This document shows, one piece after another, positions 34,530-46,335 of a stretch of DNA of 64,000 bases. How positions within the stretch are numbered: the stretch's first letter is position 1; each line of letters starts with the position of its first letter. Made by a program: the position numbers and the translations under genes. The notes beneath the pieces are model-generated. The model saw only the letters and a list, made by a program, of their open reading frames with translations. It did no database searches and was not told the DNA's origin. The DNA lies in contig NC_073626.1 in the NCBI RefSeq assembly GCF_029407905.1, positions 85,649,482 through 85,713,481 on the forward strand, read 5' to 3'. This DNA is from Bubalus kerabau. Taxonomy: Eukaryota > Chordata > Mammalia > Artiodactyla > Bovidae.

Positions 34530-35618
34530 TCTGATTGCAGGGAGCCAGCGTGAGGGACTCCGCCCATGGCAAAGGTCATGAGGAAGGAGGCTCGGCATAT
34601 GCAAAGGCGGGACCAAGTCTCAGGAGTCCCCCTGAAAATTCTTGAGCATCTACCTCCCAAACCAGAGTCTGCCTACTTTACTGCTTTGTGCTCTCACGTA
34701 CACCTCTGACTTTACGGGGGGCTGTCCCCCACCACCTCTCTCTGAAAAAGAGTTAACTTACAGCTCCAGTTGATAAAGTTGCTGGGCGTGATAAGAGGGT
34801 TTTAACCTATAAACTCCTCTGAAGGTTATTCCGGCCACATGTGATTGTTCACAGCCTCCCAACCGTGAGAGGCATGAGATGTTCTAAACTGTCTAAATAC
34901 AGATTCCTTTGAGCAGTTAAAAGATTGATTAGAAATTGTATTGGTGAAGGGTTTTTCACTTGTTGGGCCAATGTTTGCTGCTAAGTCTCCATATCCCTTA
35001 CCTACTGTGTCCCTGGCAGTGTATTGATTGATACAATTGGTGTATAGAAATGTAAGTAGTAGCTTTAATGTTTGTAACCTTGGACCCTTGAGTTAATTCT
35101 TTTTCTTGTTATAGCCCACCACACATTTGCCCTATAGGAATGCAACTTTATCTAATGCTTTTGGAGGGTGGCGCCTGACTAATCACCTTTAGAGAAAAAT
35201 AAATTTTCTGAAGAAAGGGTCTTAAAATGTTAACAGGCCTCTGGGCCAGAAGATGATGTAAATCACCTAAACTTTTGCATATTTTAAGTTTGCAGGAAGA
35301 AAGCCTGGCTTACTGCTGACTCTACCCCTTCCCCATTATCCCCTATGCACAACTTAAGGTATAAAAAACTACTTTGGAAAATAAAGTGTGGGCCTTGTTC
35401 ACCGAAACTTGGTCTTCCCATGTCGTTTTTTCTCTCACCTTCTGGCTGAATTATTCAGCCTCTTTTCTCCACTGAATTTCCTGACTGAGCTATCCTTATT
35501 TAACCACTCTTTATATCCTTAATTAACGTTTAATTAAGCAATTGTTTCCTGATTCTTGCCGACGCCGTCCCCGCTTCAAATTCCCTGGATCCACCGGGGC
35601 TGGACCCCGGCATCTGAT
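34530..35618 (+). mobile_element. Solo LTR, ERVK-type (class II), with 6-bp target duplication
   Basis: The LTR is 34536-35612 (about 1,077 bp). It begins TG (tgcagggagc) and ends CA (accccggca). The 6-bp direct repeat tctgat lies exactly outside it at 34530-34535 and 35613-35618; 6 bp is the length made by class II (beta-like) retroviral integrases. A TATA-like tataaaaaa is at 35360-35368 and the polyadenylation signal AATAAA at 35380-35385, so the U3/R part is near 35.4 kb, followed by a pyrimidine-rich U5. No gag, pol or env sequence is adjacent, so the provirus was lost by LTR-LTR recombination. It resembles bovine BTLTR1-type LTRs; the name is from memory. Confidence 0.85.
35360..35385 (+). 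promoter_or_regulatory. TATA-like box and polyadenylation signal of the solo LTR
   Basis: tataaaaaa at 35360-35368 and AATAAA at 35380-35385, only about 12 bases apart. Closely spaced core promoter and poly(A) signal are common in class II LTRs. Activity is not shown by the sequence. Confidence 0.6.
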
Positions 35619-35983
35619 CTCAGGAATCTTCAATTGGTACTCAATTGATTTTTTCCCCCAATTAAACTTAAAATTCCTCTAGATTAATGTCATCATTTCC
35701 ATCATCAGCATCAATATGTAACTAACATTAATGTGCTACTGTGCTCAGGAGTTGCACATGCATTATCTCATTTATTTATCACAGCATCCTGGTGAACTAA
35801 GCATTCAAGGATAAATACATCTGGCTGTGTTCCATTAACTAATCTGGAATGCCGTATTTGTGGACCATCTGTGAATGGAGTGAAAACATTCTACTAAACT
35901 AACCAGATCATTGATGTTTTACTTTTTACTTTTATAATGTATTTTCATGTGGGCAAGTAAAATACACAATTTTAAAAATTAAA
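35619..35983. other. Single-copy-like DNA with a possible MIR fragment
   Basis: 35725-35815 ('gtgctcaggagttgcacatgc..tatctcatttatttatcacagcatcc') resembles an antisense MIR. The rest is not recognised. Confidence 0.4.
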
Positions 35984-36738
35984 GTATGGCAGAAAGTGAA
36001 GAAGAACTAAAGAGCCTCTTGATGAAAGTGAAAGAGGAGAGTGAAAAAGTTGGCTTAAAGCTCAACATTCAGAAAATGAAGATCATGGCATCTGGTCCCA
36101 TCACTTCATGGCGAATAGATGGGGAAACAGTGGGTGACTTTATTTTGGGGGGCTCCAAAATCACTACAGGTGGTGACTGCAACCATGAAATTAAAAGATG
36201 TCTACATCTTGGAAGGAAAGTTATGACCAACCTAGACAGCATATTAAAAAACAGAGACATTACTTTGCCAACAAAGGTTTGTCTAGTCAAATCTATGGTT
36301 TTTCCAGTAGTCATGTATGGATGTGAAATTTGGACTATAAAGAAAGCTGAGCACCGAAGAATTGATGCTTTTGAACTGTGGTGTTGGAGAAGACTCTTGA
36401 GAGTCTTCCTTGATTGCAAGGAAATCAAACCAGTCAATCCCGAAGGAAATCAGTCCTGGGTGTTCATTCGAAGGACTGATGTTGAAGCTGAAACTTCAAT
36501 ACTTTGGCCACCTGATGTGAAGAACTGACTCATTTGAAAAGACCCTGATGCTGGGAGAGATTGAAGGCAGGAGGAAAAGGGGATGACAGAGGATGAGATG
36601 GTTGGATGGCATCACCGACTCAATGGACATGAGTTTTGGTAAACTCCAGGAGTGGGTGATGGACAGGGAAGCCTGGTTTGCTGCAGGCCATGGGGTTGCA
36701 AAGAGTTGGACACAACTGAGCGACTGAACTGAACTGAA
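35984..36738 (+). mobile_element. BovB LINE 3' end with 180-codon open frame
   Basis: Starts right after the RT catalytic box (MAESEEELKSLLMKV) and ends 'actgaactgaactgaaa'. Frame 35986-36528 stays open for 180 codons through ITSWRIDGETV and VMYGCEIWTIKKAEHRR (consensus CESW). It lacks the catalytic residues. Confidence 0.92.
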
Positions 36739-37268
36739 AACTGAAGTATAGTTGCCGTACAACATTGTGCCCGTCTGCCGTGCAGCAAAGTGACCTAGTT
36801 GTACACATATACATACGTTGTTTTTTAAATATTCTTTTCCATTATGACTTATCCTGAGATTGGAAACAGTTCCCATACAGTAGGACCTGTAGTTTATCCA
36901 TTTTAGATGTAATAGTTTGTGTACATCAACCCCAAGTTCTCAGTCCATCCTTCTCCCTCCTTCCCTCCTCCTTGACAACTACAAGTCTGATCTCTATGTC
37001 TGTGAGCCTGTTTCACTTTTGGAGATATGTTCTCTTGTGCTGTATTTTACATTCCACATTAAGTGATATCATATGGTACTTGTCTTTGTCTGACTTACTT
37101 CACTTACTTCACTTCATCTCGAGTTGCATTCATGGCATTATTTCGTTCTTTTTAATGGCTTAGTAGTTTTCCATTGTATAAGCATACCACATTTTCTTTA
37201 TCTATTCATCTGTCAGTAGACATTTAGGTTGCTTCCATGTCTTGGCTGTTGTGAATTGTGCTGTTGTA
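36739..37268 (-). mobile_element. L1 3' UTR, antisense
   Basis: 'gaagtatagttgccgtacaaca', 'gcagcaaagtgacctagttgtac', 'catattaagtgatatcat'-like words and 'ttgcttccatgtcttggctgttg' follow the antisense 3' UTR of artiodactyl L1. A tandem 'acttcacttacttcactt' sits near 37096-37116. No T tract, because the BovB abuts it. Confidence 0.8.
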
Positions 37269-37464
37269 AAATATACAATCATTATGAAACCAGAAAGAAT
37301 AACTAAGTTGTGTAATACAATGGATTTTCATATTTCAGTATTTGACCATAAATCTTGCCAAAGAAACATAATTTACAACAATTTAAATTAAATATTTATA
37401 GTATTTATAATAAGGTTGTAGAATAATCTAGTAGACCTGGATGTTCTGAATTTCTTAACAGGAC
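37269..37464. other. Short unassigned AT-rich gap
   Basis: Nothing recognised. Confidence 0.35.
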
Positions 37465-37637
37465 CCCCTTTTTTTTATTTTGGATTGAAATATAATTGGT
37501 GTACAATATTACTTAAGTTTCAAATGTACAACACAGCATTGTGTTTTGAAATCTTAAAAGTTATATTCTATTTTTAGTTATTACAAACTACTGGCTATAT
37601 TCCTTGTAATGTATATATTCTTGTTTATTTATTTTAT
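37465..37637 (-). mobile_element. L1 3' UTR, antisense, target of a BovB insertion
   Basis: Starts with a T tract, then 'ggattgaaatataattggtgta', 'tgtacaacacagcattgtg'. Its right end (37625-37637) is the left target-duplication copy of the BovB insertion that follows. Confidence 0.7.
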
Positions 37638-38344
37638 TGTTGCTGTTGTTCAGTTGCTAACTGGCGTCCGACTCTTTGAGACCCCATGGACTACAGGACT
37701 CCAGGCTTCCCTGTCCTTCATTATCTCCTGGAATTTGCTCAAACTCATATCCATTGAGTCCATAATACCAACCAACCATCTTATCCTCTGTCTTCCTTTC
37801 TCCTCCTGCCCTCAGTCTTTCCCAGCATTAGGGTCTTTTCCATTGAGTTAGCTCCTTGCATCAGTGGCCAAAGTATTGGAGCTTCAGCTTTAGTAATAGT
37901 CCTTCCAAAGAATATTCAGGGTTGACTGGTTTGATCTCCTTGCTGTCTGAGGAATTCTCAAGTGTCTTCTCCAGCATCACAATTTGAAAGCAATTCTTCG
38001 GCACTCAGCCTTCTTTATGGTTCAACTCTCATATCCATATATGACTACTGGGAAAAAACCATAACTTTGACTATACAGACCTTTGTCAGAAAAGCAATGT
38101 CTCTACTTTTTAATAGGCTTTCTAGGTTTGTCATAGCTTTCCTTCCAAGAAGCAAGCATCTTTTGATTTTGTGGCTGAAGTCAATATCTGCAGTGATTTT
38201 GGAGTCCAAGAAAATAAAATCTTCCACTGTTTATACGTTTTCCCCATCTATTGCTGTGAAGCAATGGGATCAGGTGGCATGATCTTAATCTTTTTACTGT
38301 TGACTTTAAAGGCAGCTCTTTCACTCTCCTCTTATTTATTTTAT
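37625..38344 (-). mobile_element. BovB LINE, antisense, 5'-truncated, with 13-bp target duplication
   Basis: Body 37638-38331 from the 3' tail (gttgctgttgttcag) to the SERAAFKVNSKK-coding region. The word ttatttattttat lies at 37625-37637 and 38332-38344, a good target-site duplication. Frame 38045-38227 keeps FIFLDSKITADIDFSHKIKR. No catalytic box. Confidence 0.9.
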
Positions 38345-38700
38345 ATATCAGCATAAATAAGAAATTATTTTAATAGACTTTATTTTTTAGAGAAGTTTCA
38401 GGTTTATAGCAAAATTGAACAGAAAATACAGAGGTTTTCTTAAACCCCCACCACTACATATGCACAGATCTTCCACTATTAACATCTGGAACCAGAGTGG
38501 CACATTTGTACCAAACAAAAAATGAACCTATATTGATGTATCATTATTGCTCAAAGTCCATTTTATTCATTAAGATTCACTCTCAATGCTTTACATTCTA
38601 TGTACATTTTTAACAATTGTATGATGGTGTGTGTCCTACAGAATAGTTTCACTCCCCTAAATGTCCTCTCTCATCTGCCTACTGATCCCTCTCTCTCTCC
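38345..38700 (-). mobile_element. Ancient L1 3' UTR, antisense
   Basis: 'gagaagtttcaggtttatagcaaa', 'cagaggttttcttaaaccccc', 'cctacagaatagtttcactccc' are antisense L1M-type 3' UTR words. Confidence 0.75.
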
Positions 38701-41095
38701 CTGTTGTGGTCAGTCACTCAGTCTTGTCCAACTCTTTGCGACCGTATGGACTGCCCCATGCCAGTCTTCCCTGTCCTTCACCATCTCCTGAAACTTGCTC
38801 AAATTCATGTCCATTCAGTCTGTAATGCCGTCCAACCATCTGGTCCTCTCTTATCCCCTTCTCCTCCTGCCTTCAATCTTTCACAGCATCAGGGTCATTT
38901 CCAAAGAGTCAGCTCTTTGCATCAGGTGGCCAAAGTACTGGAGTTTCAGCTTCAGCATCAGTCATTCCAACGAATGTTCACGGCTAATTTCCTTTGGGAT
39001 TGGCTGGTTTGATATCCTTGCAGTCCAAGGGACTCTCAGGAGTCTTCTCCAACACCATAATTTGAAAGCATCAGTTCTTTGGCGCTAAGCCTTCTTTATG
39101 GTCTAACTCTCACATCCATATATGACTACTGGAAAAAACCTAGCTTTGACTATACAGACCATTATTGGCAAGAAATGTCTCTGCTTTTTAATACACTATC
39201 TAGGTTTGTCATAGCTTTTCTTCCACGTAGCATATGTCTTTTAATTTTATGACTGCAGTCACCATTTGCAGTGATTTTGGAGCCCCAGAAAATAAAGTTT
39301 GTCACTGTTCCCATTATTTCCCCATCTATTTGACATGAAATGATGGAACAGGATGCCATGATTTTAGTTTTTTGAATGTTGAGTTTTAAGCCAGCCTTTT
39401 CACTTTCCTTTTTAACTTTCATCAAGAGGCTCTTTAGTTCCTCTTTGCTTTTTGCCTTAAGGATGATGTCATCTGCATATCTGAGGTTGTTGATATTTCT
39501 CTCAGAAATCTTGATTCCAGCTTGTGCTTCATCCAGCCCAGCATTTCTCATGATGTACTCTGTATAGAAGTTGCTAAGCAGGGTGACAATATACAGCCTT
39601 AACATACTCCTTTCCCAATTTTGAACCAGTCCATTATTCCATGTCTGGTTCTAACTGCTACTTCTTGACCTGCAAACAAGTTTCATAGGAGGCAGATAAG
39701 GTGGTCTGGTATTCCCACCTCTTGAAGAATTTTCTATAAATTGTAAAAAATTTGTTGTGATCCACACAGTCAAAGGCTTTAGCATAGTCAATGAAGCAGA
39801 GTAGATGTTTTTCTGGAACTCTTGCTTTTTCTTTGATCCAATGTTTGTTGGCAATTTGACCTCCGATTCCTCTGCTTTTTCCAAATCCATCTTGTACACC
39901 TGAATGCTCTTGGTTCACATACTGTTGAAGACTTGAGAATTTTGTACATTACTTTTCTAGCATATGAAATGAGTGCAGTTGTGCAGTAGTTTGAGCATTC
40001 TTTGGCATTGCCTTTCTTTGGGATTGGAATGACAACTGGCCTTTCCCAGGCCTGTGGCCACTGCTGAGTTTTCCATATTTGCTGGCATATTGAGTGCAGC
40101 ACTTTCACAGCATCAACTTTTAGGATTTGAAATAGCTCAAATGGAATTCCATCACCTCCACTAACTTTGTTGGTAGTGACTTTTCTGAAGGCCCACTTGA
40201 CTTTGCACTCCAAGCTGTCTGACTCTAGGTGAAGGCTCACACCACTGCAGTTATCTGGGTCATTAAGATCTTTTCTGTATAGTTCTTCTATGTATTCTTG
40301 CCACCTGTTCTTAATATCTTTTGCTTCTGCTGCTGCTGCTAAGTCGCTTCAGTCGTGTCTGACTCTGTGCGACCCCATAGACAGCAGTCTTGCATTCCTG
40401 GGATTCTCCAGGCAAGCTAGTCCATACTGTTTCTGTCCTTTATTTTGCCCATTTTTGCATAAAATTTTCCTCTGATATCTCAAATTTTCTTGAAGAGATT
40501 TCTAGTCTTTCCCTTTCTATTTTCTTCTATTTCTTTGCACTGATCACTTCAGAAGGCTTTCTAAACTGGGCATTTAGATGAGTATAGCTGTCCTTTTCAC
40601 CTTTGTCTTTCACTTCTCTTCTTTTCTCATCTATTTATAAGGCCTCCTAGACACCATTTTGCATTTTTCTATTTCTTTTTCTTGGGGATGGTTTTTATCA
40701 CTGCCTCTGTAGAATGTTACAAACCTGCATCCATAGTTCTGCAGACACTGTCTATCAGATATAATCCCCTGAATCTATTTGTCACTTCCACTGTATAATT
40801 GTAAGGGATTTTATTTAGGTCACACCTGAATGGCCTAGTGGTTTACCTGCCTTCTTCAATTTAAGTCTAAAATTTACAATAAAGAGTTCGTGATCTGTGC
40901 CACAGTCAACTCCTGGTCTTGTTTTTGCTGACTATATAGAGCTTCTCTGTCTTTGGCTGCAAAGAATATAATCAGTCTGACTTTGCTATTGACCATGTGA
41001 TGGTCAATATTTTGGTGATGGCCATGTGTATAACTGGCTCCTGTGTTGTTGTAGGAGGATGTTTGATATGATCCCTGGTAATGACTGATTCTTTT
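38701..41095 (-). mobile_element. BovB LINE, antisense, 2.3 kb, with internal SINE
   Basis: Minus-strand BovB covering the end of the endonuclease region through the RT to the 3' end. Visible on the minus strand: GKxNAKECSNY fingers (39788-40240), AKAFDCVDHNKF (near 39770), the intact catalytic YADDIIL box (frame 39162-39605), and a lost YGCESW region (IYGCE.. degraded). The BOV-A2 fragment at 40325-40420 interrupts it. Stops and frameshifts are frequent. The left end lies against ancient L1. Confidence 0.9.
40325..40420 (-). mobile_element. BOV-A2 monomer fragment inside BovB
   Basis: (CTG)4-like tail, 'aagtcgcttcagtcgtgtctg', 'gaccccatagacagcag', 'gggattctccaggcaag'. About 95 bases; the host BovB resumes with 'tccatactgtttctgtcc'. 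Confidence 0.85.
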
Positions 41096-41690
41096 ACTAT
41101 CTTTAGAGTTTTTTAATAATAACTTTATTTCATGAAAATGCTTGATTTTATGAAGATATTACATGTCATTAAAATCTGCAAATATGTAATTTTATAACAT
41201 ATATACTGTATTTAAGTATTTTTCTATTTTTTTCCATATAATGTTTAACTATTATGATATTGTTGGATATTTAAATAGTCAATTTTTTTCTTCCTGTTAT
41301 AAATAGTTCCTTTCTGAAATTTTTATCCACTAGTTTTTGAAAATTATTTCAATTTTCTTTGCTTATAGTATCAATACTGAAGTCCATATTTTACAATTCT
41401 TCAGGCCAAAAGAAAGAAAAGAATTTATCTATGACTCCTTTATTTCTTTCCTACCTTACTTTTGTTCTGTCATCAAGTCTTTTCAATTCTAACTGCAATC
41501 TACACCCAATACAACTTTTCTTTCTCTTCTAAGTCATTGTCTTCTCTTGTTTGTATAAATATAATAGGAAAAGGCTATGACACTAATAAACCCTTGCCAC
41601 TGTTCAATTATCTCAACATGACAACTGGTATGATCCTATTAAGCCTAAGTTAGATTGTATCATTCCTGTGCTCTTTTATTTAGAAAGGCA
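41096..41690. other. Mostly unassigned AT-rich DNA
   Basis: 41425-41660 is pyrimidine-rich and resembles the uncertain ancient repeat at 15001-15290. The rest shows nothing I recognise. Confidence 0.35.
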
Positions 41691-42282
41691 GAGGAGCAAA
41701 AACAGCTAAACAAAATAAGAGTTAGGTTGGAAGAATCAGTACCTAACTTCAAAAATTTACAATTGGCTTATAGTAATCAGTTGTATTTTTATACTACTAG
41801 ATAGCTATTGGAAAATGAAACAAATTCACCTATAATTGTGCCAGTTTAAAATATTGAGGAATGAATTCATTAAAAGTGTGAAAGGACTTTACATGCACAC
41901 AGTGTGTTATTGATGAAGAAATAAACACCTAAATCAATGAAACTGAATAGAGAGTTCAGAAATATATCCACACAATTTTGATCATTTAATTTTTGACAAA
42001 AACACATAAGAAATTCAATGAAGATAGTCTTTTAAACAAACTGCTAATCCACATGCAAAAATATGAATCTCAGTCTGAGCCTCAAATCTATATAAAAGTT
42101 AAATCAAAATTAATAATATGTCTAAATTTAAAATGTAAAACTTTAAAAAATTTAGAAAAAAAGTAGACAAAAATCTTCCTGACCTGGATGTAGGTGAAGT
42201 GTTCTTAGAAAACAAAATCATGATTCATCAACAAAAAAATGCATAAACTGAATTTCATCAAAATTAAAAACTCTTTTAACCA
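41691..42282 (+). mobile_element. Ancient L1 ORF2 C-terminal region, sense
   Basis: The translation with frame jumps follows L1 ORF2: DFxxQTSKIYN-like, then FDHLIFDKNT and then KVDKNLPDLDVGE. Decayed beyond any open frame. Confidence 0.65.
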
Positions 42283-42964
42283 GGAGGTGTTCTGTTACCT
42301 CATTAAATGTACTTAATAGTTCCCATAGTTTTTTTAATAGATTCCTTCAGACTTTCTATGTAATCAGTCATGCTGTCTGTGCATAGTGATGTTATACTTA
42401 TTTTTTTTTCTCTCATTACCATGTGTAGGATCTCCTGAATAATGTTGAACAGATGTAGTGAGAGTGGGCATCCTTGCCTTTTTTTTTAGTTTTAGTGATA
42501 AAGTATTTAATATTCCATAACTAAGTATAATGGCAGTTATAGAGGTTTTTTTTTGCTTACTTTTGATAGACAACCTTTCTTAAGTTGAAATAGTTTTATT
42601 TCACAGTGTCTGAGAACTTATAAATTTAAGTATTGAATTTTGTCAAATTATTTTCCTGCATAAATTGTAATATTTTCTTTTATTTCATTCAATGGTGAAT
42701 TAAATTGGTAAGCTATTTGACTGTTAAATTAGTCTTGCGTTCTTGGAATAAATGCTATTTGAGCATGATGTGTTATACTTTTTACATATTTCTGGCTTTG
42801 ATTTGCCAATATTTCCAAGTATTTTTTTTCATTTCATTCATTGATAGATATTGTTTAGTAATTTTTTTTTTTTGGTATTTTTTTCATCAAGATTTTGTTT
42901 AATTAGCCTCATTAGCTTTCATTAGCCTCAGAGTTGAGAAATGTTTCCTTTTCTTTTATTTACT
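42283..42964 (-). mobile_element. Ancient L1 ORF2 RT region, antisense
   Basis: 'gagagtgggcatccttgcctt', 'cttgcgttcttggaataaa' and 'tagcctcagagttgagaaatg' are antisense L1 RT-domain words. It lies head to head with the sense piece to its left. Confidence 0.7.
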
Positions 42965-43165
42965 GATCAGATCAGATCAGATCAGTCGCTTAGTCATGTC
43001 TGACTCTTTGCGACCCCATGAATCGCAGCACACCAGGCCTTCCTGTCCATCACCAACTCCCAGAGTTCACTCAAACTCACGTCCATCGAGTCAGTGATGC
43101 CATCCAGCCATCTCATCCTCTGTCGTCCCCTTCTCCTCTTGCCCCCAATCCCTCCCAGCATCAGA
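42965..43165 (-). mobile_element. BovB 3' end, antisense, very short, with (GATCA)n tail
   Basis: (GATCA)4 at 42965-42985, then 'gtcgcttagtcatgtctgac' and 180 bases of BovB 3' end with little decay (RMRWLDGITDSMDVSLSEL on the minus strand). The tail unit differs from the usual (CAGTT)n of other antisense copies. The host L1 continues on both sides. Confidence 0.9.
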
Positions 43166-43433
43166 AAGAATGCATAAAATTGGTGATATATTTTCTTTAA
43201 ATTTGTGATAAAATTCATCAAATAAAACATTTGGGCTTGGAGTTTTTATGAAGAGGTTTTTGAAAAATTCAATTTTTAATAGCTACATAGTTAATTATAT
43301 TCTGCATGTTTTCATGTGTCAGCTTTGGTAACTTGCATTTTGCAAGATAAGTATATACTTTTATCTAAATTTTCAAGTTTGTTGCATAAAGATATGCAGA
43401 ATAGTTTTCTATTTCCCTTTGATAACTTAATTT
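43166..43433 (-). mobile_element. Ancient L1 RT region, antisense (continuation)
   Basis: 'tcatcaaataaaacatttgggc', 'tgcatgttttcatgtgtcagc' continue the antisense L1 interrupted by the short BovB. Confidence 0.65.
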
Positions 43434-44520
43434 TAACATCAAAAATGAGGCAAACACATAATAAAATGGAAATTATAGGTCAACATTTGTGATGATCATA
43501 AATTCAAAAATCTTACAACAATTATTAGCAAATTAATTTCAATAATCTGTTAAAAAATATATTAATACCTATAAAAATATATTAATACTTGTGAAAACTC
43601 CAGGAAGGAAATGTGTTTAGCATAAGTAAATCAGTGCATGCAATCTACATTTTAATAGCTTGCAAGAGAAAATGTATATTATCATAATCATAGAAGAAGC
43701 AGGAATTTAAAAATAAAACATAGCATTCTTTTATGATAGAAGATAGAATTAAAAAATAAAACAGCCCCATTTATGATAGAAGAAATCTAGAAATGGAAAT
43801 GCACTTTAATCTGAGAAAAATGGTTCTGTATAAGTATACACAATAACTCAAACTTGATGGTGAAGCTCTGAATATTTTTTAAGATCTTAAAAAAGATAAA
43901 GTTGATTGCTAAAACTTCTTCTATGCATCATTGAAACAGAAGACCTAACTAGTACATTAAGTCAAGAAAAACAAAATATATTAAAATTGTAAAGAGAGAA
44001 CTAAAATTTTTGTTGTTTTAGATTATGCAATTTTGTACATAGACAACACAAAATTATCTGCCTATATAGATTATTAAAATTTCTAAGAATTTTTAGTATA
44101 AAATCAAATTAGAACATTTTTATGTAAAAATAAGTTTCATAAATGAGGGGTTATATATTTATGACTTTAGGATGAGTAAGGTCTTTTTAAGTCCCAAGGA
44201 GCAAAATCCATAAACTGGGATGTAGGGCCATAATAGATGTATTAAACTCTATCAATATTTTACAGATTTTGTTGATCATTAAAAGCTCCACAAAAATGCT
44301 AGATTATTTAACAGGAAAAAATATTTTTTAAATCTATAAAGGGTTAATATCCAAAATATACAATTCTTACATGTAAATCAATAAAAAATATATAAAGAGT
44401 CCAATAAAAATGAGCAAAGGCTGTATATGAAAAACCAGGTCACAAGACATCGAACACAAATGTCTATCAAATATATGAAAATGAGTCATACCTGACTTTA
44501 GTAACCTATAAATTAAATAT
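43434..44520 (+). mobile_element. Ancient L1 ORF2, sense, degraded
   Basis: A-rich sense L1: 'tcttacaacaattattagcaaa' (RT core side), 'agacaacacaaaattatctgcc', then 'taatatccaaaatatacaat' and 'atgagcaaaggctgtatatg' of the C-terminal region. No open frame. Confidence 0.65.
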
Positions 44521-46335
44521 GAATTTAATGATTGTATCTACTTGCCAAAGGAAGGCAGCAGAGTAAAATTCAAGTCCTCTAAGTTTCTTATTATTTATGA
44601 AAACTGTTTGGACAAATGAAGATACACAGAATGAAGGTGACAGTTAATAACAGTTAAAAATGATCATTATCACTGAAATTGTATACAGAGTATGTATAAT
44701 GTACCTCTCCAGTTATTATTTCTTTTCCCTTTGGAGTTATACAGCAGAGTTTGGAGAGGAATGAGCACTGTTTTAAACATGTATTTCTTCTTGTCATATG
44801 ACCCTTCAAAGAAATTAGGCTTTAACATTAAAAAAGTTCTCCACGCATACCTTGACTATACTTATGTATCTGATGTATATACCTTGTGGTATTGACTGCT
44901 CAGAAAAAGTCGTAAGTCAGATTACTATTATTTTTTATTTTTAAAAAAGTTTTCTTCAAATAAGTTTTCCTTTGCTTGAGATACCATGAACATAGCCTTT
45001 TTTGATTGTAAAATCTTTGGATTATAACATTTTTTTTAACAGTTCTGAAACAAACAAAAAAAAGTTTCACTTATTCTTGAAACCCTGATGGTTTTTAAAC
45101 TGTAGCTCACTTCTTTGTTCTATGTAACAAAAGAAACTTCTTAGGATTTCTGACTGCACTGTTCTGGTTTGTGCCAGGTTACTACTGCCTTTTACAAGAC
45201 AGAAAAACGTTCAGCACTTCTGACTCCGGCTGCTTATTCAAAGACCAGAGCCTTGAAAAGGGCATTGCAATGGCCTTAGAGCTAAATTTACATTATTTTT
45301 ATGGTTTTGAGATTCTGGTTTTCAGAACTTCAGCATTTACAACATTTTGATAAATGATAGTCTTAGCTGTGGAGGGAAGGGGCTTTAGAATATTTTCTGT
45401 TCTGTGTAAATTGATTAGCTGGTCATCAACATCTTCCATGTTTTTGGCCACTTACATTATGAAGAGAATATCACTAAGCCAATAAAAATGCTGAAAGCTT
45501 TGAGAGTAAATAAGGGACAAGTCGAAATTCAGGTATTCTGATCTACTGGCCAAAACTGTAAGAACTAGAAAAGGTTATTCACTCCTGCTTCCCTCCCACT
45601 CTCTCTTCTTTTCTTCTTCTCCCCTCTCTCCCTCTTTTCTTCCTTCCTTCCCTCCTTCTTTCCTTTCTCTCTTTCTTTCATCATTTTTGAGTTATAAAGA
45701 GTTGGTAAACAACACTGAGAAATGAAGTTGATTGATGCCTGTTGTTTATAATAACAAAAGGTGCCATATATGTGTGATAAAACTTAAGATCTATTATATA
45801 TGTTACTTAATACACTCTAATTATGTATTAAACATAATATATACTGTAGTCAATCCCATTTTGGGGCATTTAGGTGCTTTCTAATTTTTTGCATCATAAA
45901 TAATATAAAGTAGCTTGTTTAAAAATCTTTGCCAAATTTGTTTCTTTTAATTAAAAGTGAAAGTAGGTGTAAATAAAAGTAGGTTTACTAAGAAAGTATA
46001 AACTGATCTTTTAAAACCTAAATGTTTTGATGTTATTATGTAAAAGTCTATTGATATAAAATATGTGTTTTAACTGTCTTGTTTATGAAATGGCAATCAT
46101 TTAAAATAGGTATTTCTTTTCTATTGTTTCTTTTATTGCTAAAATGCCCAGTTTTCTCCTCCAGCTTGGATTCCAGAATGCTGACAGCCAGACTTAAACA
46201 CTCTATGAAGGAGTAGGCTAATTCCACTCTGGGGAACCTAAGCAAAGAGAAAGTCTAAAGTCACCCACATTCAAGTTTTCCTAATGAAACAACTCTGCCA
46301 GCTGGTCTACAGTCAGGCTCCCCATTGACAGAGAC
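44521..46335. other. Repeat-poor DNA with a polypyrimidine tract
   Basis: About 1.8 kb. Largely unassigned. 45578-45685 is a C/T microsatellite (CTTC, CCTT, CTTT units). 45850-45930 may be an antisense L1 scrap. No gene recognised. Confidence 0.45.

Noticed and set aside
34536..35612. Possible retroviral coding sequence near the LTR
   Set aside because: No gag, pol or env-like frame lies on either side. Only a solo LTR is present.
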